DNA of 64,000 nucleotides, taken from Odontocerum albicorne (Eukaryota > Arthropoda > Insecta > Trichoptera > Odontoceridae). Positions 1 to 11,648 of this stretch are shown here, one piece after another (the stretch's first letter is position 1; every line of letters starts with the position of its first letter). The stretch spans positions 21,868,078 through 21,932,077 of the forward strand of contig OX463841.1 in the NCBI GenBank assembly GCA_949825065.1, written 5' to 3'. The notes below the pieces were generated by a model that was not told the origin of the DNA, made no database searches, and worked only from the letters and a program-made list of their open reading frames with translations. The position numbers were made by a program, and so were the translations under genes.

Positions 1-600
1 AATAATAATAAATTAATCATGAAAAAATCTTATTTAATATATATGAATGGGGAATTTTCCTTTTAAATTTTCATTTATTTTAGCTGATTACGCCAGGAAG
101 TTATTTTCTTGTACTGTATAGCGGTCACAAAATTAACAAAATTCCTTTGACTCAGGGAGGCGAGAATGTGAATAGTGCCTACGTACTCGTAGACGGTGGT
201 GTGGTGGCTTAAGGAGTTGGGGAGATGTCATTAGTTTTAAGTCGAATTGTGGTTTGATATACTGTATATATTATCTAATATTTTAAACGCTAACTACACA
301 TAATTAACTAAAGTATAAAAGCTGTGTGAATTTATAAAAAAAATTAAATTTACAAAATATATTGATAAGTTTGTAATTTCAGTTTTCATTAATATTGTAT
401 ACTTGAAAATATCACATTGTCTTCAGCCCTATTAATGGAGTTTTGGGTTAAGAATTAATGTACTTGCCGCGTCATTTACGATTCGTCGTCATACATATCA
501 AGTATCAATAGCCTTGTCGATAAATTCTTAATGTTATTTGGTCCTTTTCCTAATTCTTAATTTTATCGATTCTGAAACCCACATGCGGTCGGTATGAAGA
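1..600. other. AT-rich sequence, nothing recognised
   Basis: No coding exon, RNA gene or repeat family could be supported here. It contains one copy of the over-represented octamer TACTCGTA at 184-191. Confidence 0.5.
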
Positions 601-639
601 AACCAAGATATTACAAAATCGTCAAGTTAATGAATTTCG

Positions 640-740
640 TGTTCATTCCAATCGTTATAAAATAATTCGAAGTTCCAATTAACGTGCCCAAAGACAGTGC
701 TGTTTCTTGGCCACGCTCTTCAACATGTGGGCATTATAAA
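640..740 (+). repeat. Fragment resembling the 3' end of SINE family C
   Basis: The stretch around 700-725 (ttggccacgctcttcaa) recurs at 36190-36215, at the end of a SINE family C copy. Only the tail is recognisable; no tRNA-like head is visible here. The assignment rests on this one shared block. Confidence 0.35.
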
Positions 741-1499
741 TGCAGATATGTTAAAGAGTATCGTACGTATGAATGGATGAACATGTACTTTTCAGTAGTA
801 CATAGTAACTATCAATTTTAACTGCGAAATTTGATCGACATTCAAAGAACTTGATCTTATAAATAATATATGTACTATGGTTTTAGGAGACTCGTTCAAT
901 AATTTCTAGTTATTTATAGTCTAATCAAATGGTTTCAAGATTCATATCAATACATAAACCCGACAATATAAATATCTGGGATGCTGGCAGAGTGATTCAT
1001 GGGACCAGTCTCAATAGATCAAAATAATAGTGGAGATGGCATGAAGCGGCTTCTTCAAAATATAGGATTTTCTCTGAAATGTGGATTTCAATCACAATTT
1101 ACGTATGTAGATTTTACGTTATTACATATTCTCCGTACTTCTCTATGATTTTAAAACATGGACACTTAGTAAGGTACTATAAAGAATACTGCGAGTCTTT
1201 TTCTTTGATAAAGTCAGTAATGATGACACCTTGAAATATATGAATAAAGTAAGAGGAATACCACTAGGGTCAAAAGTTTCTGACATGAACAAATAAGAGC
1301 GTGTATGAACAATTAACACGTTGGCCACACCCATCGCCAGTTCAGGCGAAGTTACCGTATGCCAAACAATGCCGATACATGACGTATTGTTTCATTATAT
1401 TTTGAAATATAAAAAAAATAATATCGCACGGTTGTCGGTATAAAAGACTGGCAGAAATTAAACGACGTTTAAATGCTGTATATTGAAAATATTCTCCGT

Positions 1500-2290
1500 C
1501 ATGTACCATGGTAAAATGTTGGGCTAAACAGTTCACTTAGGCGGAGAATCGATTGAAGATGAACCACGTCAGACGTCAAGGCAGGCCAGCAGAAGCACTC
1601 ACTATAGAATAGTTACATTAGTGCAAGATCAAGTGTTTCAAGATAGAATACTAAAAACGAAGCAAATAGGAGTAAAGCGTGAGCTTTCCAAACCACAACA
1701 TTTAGATTTCTATACGATCACATTAGCATGACTAAGGTGAGCCTTAGATTGGTACCAACACTTTTTAGTGCTATTAGTGCTATCCCTAGTGTTGAATTTT
1801 GTATTGAATTTTTAATGCTCTGCAATGAGAAAGAAAAATAAATATTTGAGTCAGTTATCAGGATGGATAACACAATGGTTTTGTACCATGATTCTCTGTT
1901 AAAAAGGGATTCGATGGGTTAGCGCCGTCCGGGATCATCACGGCCCAAAAAGCCAACGTGACACAAGCCCAAAAATATATGTAGGCAATATTTATAAGGA
2001 TTTTCAGGAATTCTACTTATTGACTTCAATGAGAGAAATACTACGGTTACTGGCGAGTATTTTGCGTCATTAATGTACAAATTAAAGGATACCATAAAAA
2101 CAAAACACCGAGACAAGCTGTGACGAAGCGTGAGATTGTTGTACAACAAAGCGCCAGTGCACACTTTTGTAGCTGTAACGGCTGCCATTCAAAAATCCAA
2201 TCGATCACCCTATATGGTCCCAAATTGGCCCATATTGATTATTTAATATTTTCAAAACCTAAACCTAAAAAAAATTGACGAAGAAATTAT
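1500..2290 (+). pseudogene. Degenerate mariner transposase
   Basis: Joining frames on the plus strand gives the order of a mariner transposase. A helix-turn-helix piece (GESIEDEPRQTSRQASRS, from about 1540) comes first. A central piece around 1845-1960 reads like the TW.H....K/W....SP.PK region. Then VTGEYFASLMYKLK (from about 2048) is followed by a decayed LLYNKAPVHTFVAVTAA block, which corresponds to the family's QDNAPVH catalytic region. The ORF is broken by several stops and frameshifts, so no active enzyme can be made. Terminal inverted repeats were not identified. The assignment comes from recognising the conserved order of motifs. Confidence 0.75.
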
Positions 2291-2376
2291 CTCCACAGGG
2301 TTACATCATTCTTAGAACAAAACTTAAGAATATTTTTTCAATGGTATCCAAAAATGAATTCATCGTTCTATAGTTC

Positions 2377-2579
2377 GGAAATTCTAGGATGAGTCCTATG
2401 ACAGCTCACAAATTTGCTCCAGTACAACCTTATGTAATATATTTACCTAAATAGCTTGCTATTTATTAGAATTGAGGCTTATATTAAAGTCGATAAAATA
2501 ATTAAAATTACTGAACTTCGTTACAAGGTTGTATTGGGGCAAATTTGTGAGCTGTCATAGGACTCATCCTAGAATTTCC
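2377..2579. mobile_element. Short inverted-repeat element (MITE-like), 203 bp
   Basis: The left arm 2377-2431 and right arm 2525-2579 are inverted copies of each other with about 2 mismatches in 55 bases. The arms start ggaaattctaggatgagtcc and surround about 93 bp of AT-rich spacer. There is no coding capacity. The size and long terminal inverted repeats fit a non-autonomous DNA transposon. A clear target-site duplication was not seen, so the superfamily is undetermined. Confidence 0.75.
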
Positions 2580-2724
2580 TTTAATAATGTATATTGATTG
2601 AACCACACAGTGATTGAATTGATTTTTTTTTAATTATAAGTTTTTTTATATTCTTGGGCTGGAAACTTTTAGATCTTACTACGTATTATTTACCATCAGA
2701 ATACAGAAATGAGTACTTGAGATA

Positions 2725-2996
2725 TATTATATCTGTGGCGTTATGGCAGACGTTGATATGTCCATTTTTTGTGATTTTGTGTTTATTCTCCCAATTTATA
2801 GAAAATATTTCTCAGCATGTTGTGGCAAAATTTGGTGTGTCAGTCATTATCCAAACAAAAGATATATTGTTTGGAAAAACTTAAAAAATGCTTATTTGTA
2901 CTGATTTTGACAGCTTATCAAAGTTAATATTGCTTCTCCTGTAAACTAAGGTAAAACGGACATATCAACTTCTGCCATAACGCCACAGATATAATA
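2725..2996. mobile_element. Second inverted-repeat element (MITE-like), about 270 bp
   Basis: The left arm 2725-2768 (core atctgtggcgttatggcaga) and right arm 2953-2996 are near-perfect inverted copies, with about 2 differences in 43. The interior is AT-rich. The outermost bases are TATTAT/ATAATA, so the element may have inserted at a TA-rich target, but the exact boundary is ambiguous. A short open frame crossing the left arm is incidental. Confidence 0.75.
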
Positions 2997-3784
2997 CGTG
3001 GAGACAAATATGAGATCCATCAACTGATATTGCAGGAGAAAATTCAGGGCAGAAGAAGATTTACTGTGGTACCATTTATTTATTTTAAGTAGATGTCTCA
3101 AATTTCACGATATCCATGATGATACCAACTTGAAAATAACTATAAAGAAGAAGACGAATATTTTAGGGACTAGCATATAAAACCTCGAGGTCATTTCTCG
3201 CAGTTGTTGCATCTAGTTGGTGTGACAAGTGTCAATCAATTAGATATATTGTATTTATGTCAGTATGTGTAACTGTTTAGTTTGTCGCGAACACCCCCTT
3301 TGTTGACAAATTAATGCGGTTGTACCAAACCTATTTGTTCGCGTATCAGAATTTTGTAAATACAATTTTATTTGAAAACAAAATGGTTCATAAGGCCGCG
3401 GGTAGATTGGGACAGGATAACGGAATAAATAATGTGTTAATCCAGTCACCATATTTCAGTTGTAGTTGACATATCCTATCAACATGGTGGATAATCAAAA
3501 TATTGAAAAAGTAGGTACTTTCACAGCATGGCTATGTTGAATAGGTAATTACCAAATAGGGGATATTGAAATCCCTAGGCGTATTGTCAGTTACAGAGTT
3601 GACAACTCTAATAAAATTGGCTTATCAAGTTTTGGGCAACACTAAGAAGTAAATAAATGTTATAAGGGTATTTTATATAATTTACATAACTTTATATGAC
3701 GAGCTGTAATTTGTTGCGTTAAATAGGGTGAAAAGAGCATATTGTGGTTTGAACATTTTGAACGGATGGGTAACGAAAGACTGA

Positions 3785-4010
3785 CTAAATAAATTCACAA
3801 TGCAAGCACGAGTGGGAGTCGTGATAGAGGGCGAATGAGAAAAAAAATATTGGGCCAATTAAATTAAATTTTGAAAGAAAGGAATGTAAGGAATACGATA
3901 AACATAAGAAACTATTTGAAAATATGTGTAGATATGGAAGAGCCATATCGTGATAGGAGAGTTTGGCGATCTGTCCTTTCTGCCTACCATTACAGGGAAA
4001 TTTCATGATT
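3785..4010 (+). mobile_element. LINE family 1, 3'-terminal fragment
   Basis: The segment ending in ggcgatctgtcctttctgcc matches the C-terminal end and 3' flank of a LINE found about a dozen times in this window (compare 17690-17950 and 13500-13930). The sense orientation is plus. It is heavily decayed, with no intact frame. Confidence 0.6.
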
Positions 4011-4359
4011 GTGTGTATGCGTATATCTTTTTTTCTTTTAAATGTTATGGTATTAAAATTATTTGTCAAATATAATACATTTTATAGACTATATGGACGT
4101 TAATAAATATTATATAACGTAACCAACCCACATTTGCCAGTTCTGAGATAATTGAGAAAGCATTACACTACTTCCTGTGGAAAAAGTAAGAAGGAATTTA
4201 ACTCTGAAATGCCCATTTAACTTGTTTGTTATTTTTGCGCACACGGAATTGAGATATGCTTAATCGATATTAGAAATTAATCAAGAAAAGTGTTTGGTTG
4301 GTTGAATCCTTTCTGAATATATTCATCCATTAAACATATCAAGAAATATTGTATTAATA

Positions 4360-4425
4360 CATGGAGTTAAAACTTGTGTCACTATAAATATGGTATATGG
4401 AGTTAAAACTTAGTGTCACTATAAA
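4360..4425. repeat. Short direct duplication
   Basis: The phrase atggagttaaaactt followed by gtgtcactataaa occurs twice in succession, near 4361 and 4397. A local tandem duplication of about 36 bp explains it. Confidence 0.6.
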
Positions 4426-4514
4426 CAAAAAAGGGGTTAAAAAATTAATTGCAAAAATATAAAATTCATCTAAATAAAAATAAAAAACTGTTATGAAGAC
4501 TGGATACACAAGTA

Positions 4515-5090
4515 TACCGGATGCCCCAAAAATGTATACATACTTTCAAGGATTATAAACTCAGTGTTAATTAAGCTAAATAATTAGTATTAGATTTTTT
4601 GAGTAATCGGAATTGTTTGAAGTGACGTCCATCTGACTCAGAAACGAATTGCATACACCATAATTATATCTCAATAAATGTCTTCGTTAATTGTTGCCGG
4701 TTTTAAACCATACACCTTATTTTTGACGTGTCCTTACGAGAAAATCAAGTGATGCGAGGTACATGGGGTATTTAATATTGTTTCTACTTCCAATCCATCT
4801 GAGCGGCAGATTTCATTAAGATAGGCCCGTCAATTACGATAGTAGTGAAGATGTATTCCATTTCACTGGAAATTAAATTCCTCCTTATCCCCAAACACCA
4901 AGAAATGAATGACATGATGCATTCCTGAAGCAAGACCAAAGGAACTACACTGATCACAGTGCCGTCAATACAATTGTCTTACGTCTACTCTGACAATCCA
5001 TATCACACTGTAAAACCTGTTAAGATCTCAGCTGTTCAGTGCTATCATTGTGGCGAAAATCGGACTCATTTGACTAAAATGTGGTGTAAT
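4515..5090 (-). pseudogene. Tc1/mariner-like transposon remnant
   Basis: At 4518 the sequence ggatgccccaaaaatgtata resembles the terminal repeat of a Tc1/mariner-like family (gg.tg.cccaaaaatgtatacata). Read on the minus strand, about 4745-4640 translates to a piece GHVKNKVYGLKPATINEDIY. This matches the conserved WGYLKNKVY region near the C terminus of those transposases. Stops and frameshifts are present, and the other end is not identified with confidence. Known family features are inferred from motif similarity only. Confidence 0.6.
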
Positions 5091-5478
5091 TAATATTATT
5101 AAAATAGTTAATATCCTGCGATTTTATTCAAGATTAAAAATTAATTAAAATTACTTAAAGGATAATTTTTATAGAGCCTTATAGAGAGCAAACTCTTCTA
5201 AAGGGTGATATATTTTTTGAAAACTGTGCTACCTCTGCCAGGTACCATTCATAAATTGAACTTTCCATTTAGAAATATCTTCTTTGAGGGTAAATTAGTT
5301 AGTGTTGGAAAAAAACTATTCTAATGGGCGCCTTCAATGTGCAATGGGTGCTCGATTTTGGAATAACTGTCTTACGAACCGTTTGTCGAACAGATTTGAA
5401 CAATTGGTGATAAGTTACCTACAGTTCTTCTTGCGGTACTCATGTGAACGGTTTCCCAGAACGATTCTTGTGGACTGA

Positions 5479-5688
5479 TTTAGGCCTCGGCTACACAGGT
5501 AGAAGCCTCGCTTGGTGCTTAGAGTTACGCTGCGAGCTAGGGGACATATCTTAACGAACCAACGCACCCCATACTATCGCAATGGCCACACTGCACGCTT
5601 CACGCCACGCTACGTGACTATTATAGTCACCTAGTAGCGTAGCTCTCAGCACCAAGCGAGGCTCCTACCTGTGTGGCCGAGGCCTAAA
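5479..5688. mobile_element. Inverted-repeat element with GC-rich arms (MITE-like), 210 bp
   Basis: The ends TTTAGGCCTCGG and CCGAGGCCTAAA are inverted copies. The similarity extends about 60 bases inward from each end (blocks acacaggtag.agcctcgcttggtgct). The centre contains a perfect odd-length palindrome, gtgactattatagtcac. The arms are much richer in G+C than the flanks. No coding sequence is present. The superfamily is unclear; the flanking TTA/TAA is part of the inverted arm rather than a direct duplication. Confidence 0.8.
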
Positions 5689-6479
5689 TAATTTCATCTA
5701 CTTCAAACTTATCTACAATGTGACTTCTTTTGTATATCTCTTTGAATTATATCTTTATATTTTGAAACCGCGGACTATATACGATATTTCGAATCAAGGT
5801 TGTACTCTTATCAGTTGCTGAAGAGTCTAAATTCTTTAATATATTTTGCTCCCGGGGGATAATCATCTGCAAAAACCTTTCTTAATTCTGAGTGGTTTCC
5901 TTCCTTGAATTAAACATTACAAAAATAAGAATTGACATCATTAAACGGTTTTATTGAACTGTTATGTTAGTTTCATGAGAATATTTCTGAAACTCAAATA
6001 ATATAGTTGTATGAGTTTATATAGGGGTTTATAATTGTGGTCTATAGCATCATGAAATGGTTTTACACGCCAAATTAATATAAATGAAATGTCTTATTTT
6101 TTTTAAAGTTAAAAATAATAAATAAAAAGTATACTCAAGTGTTCATAGAATTAGCTCGGATAGGTGAAAAATAGGTGCGATGTATCATATTGTATGCTTT
6201 GTGAATTTATGTTAAGATGTATATATGTTTTTAAATAAATAAATGAACAACATTAAGTATCACGCTAATTGATAGAAGAATTTCTAAAGTTCATATTAGG
6301 AGTTTTCTGAATCCATACCATGTTCGAAATATACCAATACAAGAACAGTTTACTCTTAAATGATCCACCTTTATTAAATCTCCATTGTTTAACATTGACA
6401 TAAAAGTAAACCAAAATGTTAAACGGTATTACGAAAGAATTAAACTGTCATAAAAGTGTGATGAAGAATTTCTGAAGCT

Positions 6480-6840
6480 CAGATTAGGGAGTAGCGCGAG
6501 CCCCGCTCAGGGCCCATAATACAGCCAGCGCCACCGAAATGGCTTCAGATATCGCAATCTAAACTTGAAATTGTCTCCTTTTCCCGCGCTCGCTACCCTC
6601 GCGTTCCATTTGCCGCCAATTTGCATACTTATTTTGAAATTTCCCGCCGCTCCCGCCTAAACGTATTCGTAGTAAAGTGGAAAAGTTAACGGGGGATCCC
6701 GGAGCAATGGAAATTGCCGATTGGTACGAGTATGGAAGCTTTTGATGTGTTACGTAATACGAGTAACTGGGGCATTTTATAATAATAACAATTTCGGCCA
6801 TACGTCGTATTACTTTTTTCTTTGGTTTTCTTGTATTCTT
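6480..6840. other. GC-rich single-copy island, possible conserved non-coding element
   Basis: This is a block of higher complexity and G+C content in AT-rich surroundings, without a coding frame that can be defended. It includes an ATTTGCAT POU/octamer-type motif at 6619-6626 and CCATTTGCCGCCAATTTGC just before it. It resembles no other repeat in the window. A regulatory role for a nearby developmental gene is an inference from composition only. It also holds two TACGAGTA octamers (6725, 6758). Confidence 0.3.
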
Positions 6841-6874
6841 CAGTCTACAACTACGTTCACACATAAGTACCATT

Positions 6875-7140
6875 AAGCCATTTCCCGCAGAGAGGAGAGA
6901 GCGTCAGACTTTCCTATCGCTATACACATTTTTGCTTTTTCTACATCCATGTAGTTCCTGCGATTTTTCTGACCTTTTCTTTCTCTCAAAATTTCGTTCA
7001 CTTGATTTTCCTCTACGACAACTTCCACTCACATTTGCATTGTGTATTTGTTTTGTTAGACTTTATGCATTCATTTATTTTATGTATCCAAACTGTCTCA
7101 GCGTGCTCTTCTTGATTTCACTCTAATACATGCACTACTT
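6875..7140 (-). mobile_element. LINE family 1, fragment
   Basis: The plus-strand text (for example ctacatccatgtagttcctg and ttctttctctcaaaatttcg) aligns by eye with 33090-33290, 42000-42190 and 53830-54010. The coding sense of the family is the minus strand. It is decayed with no intact frame. Confidence 0.7.
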
Positions 7141-7205
7141 TTAGCATATAATGTCACAATAATACGTAATAATTAACATCAATGCCATATTCATTTAATA
7201 TTTTC

Positions 7206-7267
7206 CTTAGTTTGCCTCTTATCACGCAACAATATGCTTAGTTTGCCTCTTATCACGCAACAATATG
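7206..7267. repeat. Tandem duplication, 2 x 31 bp
   Basis: The unit cttagtttgcctcttatcac followed by gcaacaatatg is present twice without visible differences, which suggests a recent duplication or slippage. Confidence 0.9.
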
Positions 7268-9236
7268 TTTTTTTCAAATCCACAAACGCACATTAGTTTC
7301 TTATTTTTTAAGTACATAAAACAGTGAAAATATTTTTGCATTTACGGATTGTTTTTTGAACAAACTTTAATTCATAACGGGTTTTGAAAAAAAAATTTTT
7401 TGAAAAGGTTTGACAAAAAATAAGTTTTATGTCAAAGAGGCATTTTGTAGCATCTCTATGTATCTAATGTAAATAATAGGATAGTTCTGATTATGAATAT
7501 CTTCTTGCAAAGCGCCAATTACGTCATCTCAGTTTAAATAAATTTAAAAAGGAGTGTTTTTTTTTTTGTAAATTTAAAGAAGCTCTATAAAGACACGTAT
7601 ATTGCAATTTTTATATATTTTTTCTTTTCGAAACATCACAAACTTTGTAAGCAAGGTATTTTTCTATATGATATATTTGTTGAGAGATTATATTTTCGAC
7701 CCTTTTAGTTTAAAGTATTAAGTGAAGTTATCAAGTAATTATTCATTTCCGCTCAAAGCTGAGGTGATACAGCATGCGCTTTGCACGACGATACGAAACG
7801 AACTGATTAAAAAATGAATAAATGCAAATAAGCTTTTAATGCTTATATGCATGAAAAGTTATGATTGAGTCAAAATCGATCTAACTATAATAACAATATA
7901 GTTAATATATTTGTATGACACTGTTTCAGAAGTGTATTTATATTTTTTAAAACAGTATTCGTTTTAAAGCTTTATCCACATTTTCGAAAAAAAATTCTTA
8001 ATACATGACTGACAATTCCATGATATAAAACGCAGTTTTGAATGTCTGCGCAATAAAAAAAATATATTAACACAGAAAGTAAAACAAGTGCAGTAATTGA
8101 AACAGGGTAATGACCGAGCTTGGTTAAATGTATCATCGGTAGTATAATAATAGGAGCAAAAATCTGTATTAAATTCACTTAAATAGTGCTTCAAGTAAAT
8201 TATGGCTCTGTTTATTTGGAATGAGAGCTTAAAATTTAAATTTAAAAAATAAAAGAATGATAAGGATGAGATTTAAAAAAATATAAATAATGAAAAGGGC
8301 GTAAATATTAAAAAATTAAAGAAATAGTCAAGCCTATTTTTTATTATTACATTATGGTATTTACGTAGTTTTCATAAGTACTCATATACCCTGCCTAATA
8401 AGGCATATATGTCCACGTCTTGAGGCAGGTAAACATTATTTAAAAAGCTTCAAGATAAGTATATACAGTATGATACAATCAAATAAGAAAACATATTTTA
8501 GCCGAAAGATCTAATCCCCATTACTAAGAAAGCTCAATATGCTTTCTTTCAAAACATTTTCATAAAAAGTCAGAAAAATCGTAGGAAATATATGAATGAA
8601 TGCAAAAAAGGCGAAGGATGTATATCGAGGTATCAGCAGAGCCTTTATTTGGGAACTTTCTCGCATTTTTATATATTATTTATTTAATTAATAATATGAG
8701 AACCATTAAAAACTAGCTTTCTGTAAAACTTAATACAAACGGACGTTCATTTTATAATTCTGCAAGATATTCAAAATATGATATAGAAGAATCAGTCCCG
8801 CGGCAGTTTTCCGGGACTTCTCTCTTGGTTTACGGTAAAAAAAATGTAAACTGTAATGTACGAGTACAACTCAAATAGTGAGAACTTTTTGATATTTTTT
8901 CATCGCATCAAAATTGTTTAAATCACTTTCCGAGATGCCTTGTGGTTCATCTCTTGTAGTTTATTTTAAATAAATTTTAAAGTTGACTAAAATAATTTAT
9001 ATTTTTTAATATAACGTTGATCGAAATATTTGAATAATAAAAAAAAATGATTCAAAGAATAGAAATAATTCCAATTGTTATGATTAATACTCGTATGTCA
9101 TTCAAATACTTAAAAAATCAATTGGATTATTTAAAAAATATATGATATGTAAACTGTAAAAAGGACTTTTTCTAATTCAATAAGCTTAAAAGACTTAGAA
9201 TTAGATGTCTTCGAGATATTTATTTATATAGTATAA
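7268..9236. other. AT-rich sequence, mostly unrecognised
   Basis: Apart from the LINE fragment at 8560-8660, nothing could be assigned. Two octamers of the TACGAGTA type lie at 8859 and 9088. Confidence 0.5.
8560..8660 (+). mobile_element. LINE family 1, short 3' fragment
   Basis: The segment gtcagaaaaatcgtaggaaa to tatcagcagagcc matches the segment at 13830-13920 and is in the plus sense. Only the last part of the element is retained. Confidence 0.5.
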
Positions 9237-9399
9237 CATGGTGGGCTTATTCTATGTGACAATCTCTTACAACCAACCAAAAATATGTTAAAGAGGCCTT
9301 AAGTGAAAAACAGACTTGAATATTTTTTTCCAGCGGGATTTGAACTCGCAGCCTCCGGGTAGGGAGACTGGCATCTTACCAACTAGGCCACGGAGGTCT
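9237..9399 (-). mobile_element. SINE family A (tRNA-derived head, LINE-like tail)
   Basis: On the minus strand it begins with a tRNA-like head carrying an A-box-like TGGCCTAGTTGG and a B-box-like GAGTTCAAATCCC. It runs through a body (aagtgaaaaacagactt on the plus strand) and ends in TTGGTTGGTTG...AGATTGTCAC...AATAAGCCCACC. The same order is seen at 14178, 28488, 34867, 43557 and 55010. It is not a functional tRNA gene: no mature cloverleaf ends follow the B box. Confidence 0.85.
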
Positions 9400-10100
9400 T
9401 CGAAGGTATGGTATTGAAGGCGGATGCGTTGTATCCCATGAACCGTAAGGCGCACCAAAGTCTATTTCAACCAAGAATTAGAGATTACCGAAAGATTTTC
9501 AATAACTTCCAGGAAAATAATCTTAATGTACTTTGTGCATCACAGGGGTTGTTGAGGGAAAATGAGTAACAGGACGGTGTACTATGAGATGAGATCAATT
9601 GAGGAGTTAACATGATCTTTTTTAAGCGCTGGATTCAACACAGAGACAGTTGGTGCATCGAGTTTTCAGACGTATTCAAAATCGGGCAATGTTTCATTTT
9701 GATATTTGGCTAAAAATACATTCACTTTTTATTAAATAATCAACTCTTTGACCCTTTTAATCTCACAGGGCCAATTATCGGCGCCAACTGGCGTATGCGA
9801 AAAATGCCACGGGGCCGGGCATCGGCCTCAAAGTTTTCATACAAGTTTTTATATTGAATAAAAAAAAATTTTTTTTTATGAAATATAAAAATTACTTATT
9901 ATTTTACACTCTACAGGGAAGTGTCCACAAAAAATAGGTATTAAAACTTAACATTAACTGAGATAAAAAATAAAATATAAACTGTTTTTTTGCCAAAAAA
10001 TGCTGGGATTTTTCGCACATTTTATGCAAAATATGCTGGGATTAAAAGGGTTAAGCATCATGTCTCTATAATATATCATATCGCTTGATTACATACATAC
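9400..10100. other. No recognised gene or repeat
   Basis: A mixed-composition stretch. At 9775-9830 it contains a small GC-richer patch (cggcgccaactggcgtatgc) without a supported function. Confidence 0.4.
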
Positions 10101-10109
10101 TATGACTCT

Positions 10110-10300
10110 ATGCCCATTTTGGGTTAGGTACAGAGGACAGGTCTCCACGCCTTTCTATCAATGCACACAGCTCTCGCATCGTCCATATTTACACATCTCT
10201 CCTGTTCATGCTCTCCTGTTTCTCATAATTCATATATTTCCTTTGTTTAAATTTCTCCAGATATCTGGTTCATTTTGAAAGCCTTTCACTTTTCATTATT
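10110..10300 (-). mobile_element. Divergent LINE fragment related to the copy at 37600
   Basis: The phrase gggttaggtacagaggacag with ctctcctgtttctcataatt is similar in order to 37640-37800 (gggataggcagagaagacag and onwards). Both look like the antisense of the C-terminal region of the same LINE superfamily. Decayed. Confidence 0.5.
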
Positions 10301-10469
10301 TCAAACTATCTAATTTTTTTTTCGTCTAACATAAATTTTTTTCAAATTGTTATCAATAAATAGCTGTACATATTTGTTTTGAAAATTGTAAAATATTATT
10401 TAGTTTTTACTGTCATTAATACTTTCACTTATAATTGTATAATAAATATAGAAGATTATACGGATAATA

Positions 10470-10800
10470 ATTATTTAGCCTTCCAGAAACTCTGGGAATG
10501 TCTGTATTGTGATCTGTTCTGTGATTAAAAAAATATTGATGCGATATTGAGAACTACTGGCTACCGCAACTTCTTTTAAATACTGAACCCATGCAAGATT
10601 GATAGATTTTTTTCTGATCAACGTCCCAGTGCTGGTGGCTTTAGTGCTCGGGGAGAGGGGGGGGTATCCCAGGGGTCCCATAACTCGGGCCCGTCTGTAA
10701 TTACACCTAGCGTGACCGTTAACGCCCGTAAACACAGAACGTAAACCCAGGGCCTCACAAATAAACATGGGTGACAGCCTTCATTGGAAACTCGTCCATC
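10470..10800. other. GC-rich segment with an open minus-strand frame, unassigned
   Basis: A 97-codon frame is open on the minus strand (10475-10768). The densest G+C part is 10620-10770, with a run of eight G. I recognise no domain in the translation, and no strong splice acceptor precedes it. It may be a decayed repeat, a non-coding element or a short exon; no choice is justified. Confidence 0.2.
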
Positions 10801-11499
10801 GTCTCAAATAAATACAAAATTTATGGGATTTCTAAATCGAAGTTGAAGATACAAACAAAATTCTTGTGTCTATTTACATTTCTAAGAAAGTTTTTGAGCA
10901 TTTATTTAATTGTATTTTTGAAGTACTAGATTTTTTTCATAATTATTTTACTAATGCAATTTTTTAGACGCTTTCACATTGAAAATGGTGCTGTATAAAT
11001 TGACATGAAATTTATGTTTGAATTTAGAACAAAACACAAAACACAATTCCAACAACATGTGTATCTTAAATATAGGCTAGCAAAAAAAATATCTTGATTT
11101 TAAACATGCAGTGGAAAATGAAACAAAAAGACAAAAAAGTAAGAAATTATGACAGTTGATTGAGAAGTTAATTAAAACTAGAAGAATTATGAAACGAATG
11201 TATTTTTGAAATTTTAATTTATAAAACTCATTTGAATTTACCATAAATAAATTTATACTAATGAAAAATATGTTTAAAAAAAATTAGGATATGAAATAAT
11301 TTGAATTTTCTCACTTCTTTAAGTAACATGTTTCGTTTCAGTTTGTAGAGTAGACATACCATATGCACGAGTACATTTGGATTATTTATTTGATAAGTTG
11401 GCTCAGATATATTGCTTTATTTTACGAAAATTTGGTAAATTAACATCCAACATATGATATCCATGTATTCTGACATCCATTTAAAGCTTTTTTTTAATA

Positions 11500-11648
11500 G
11501 ATATGACCGAAATCATAAGTATCTTTATGCCACCGAACACTAGGCGGAAAAAGTGCCTGTGTCGTTCGAGGGGAGTAGCACAGCGCCGGGTTTGAACCGA
11601 CAACCTTCCGCACGGAAGTCCAGTGCATTATCGCGCGACAATGCACCC
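11500..11648 (-). mobile_element. SINE family B (tRNA-derived)
   Basis: It matches the copy at 12829-12972 over almost its full length, including cgaacactaggcgg, gtgcctgtgtcgttcgaggg and ccgcacggaagtccag. On the minus strand the phrase GTCGGTTCAAACCCGG is a B box and the segment near the 11640 end gives an A-box-like sequence. The two copies lie about 1.3 kb apart in the same orientation. Confidence 0.85.

Noticed and set aside
2654..2884. 76-codon plus-strand frame
   Set aside because: It crosses the left inverted arm of a MITE-like element and has no domain or coding bias visible.
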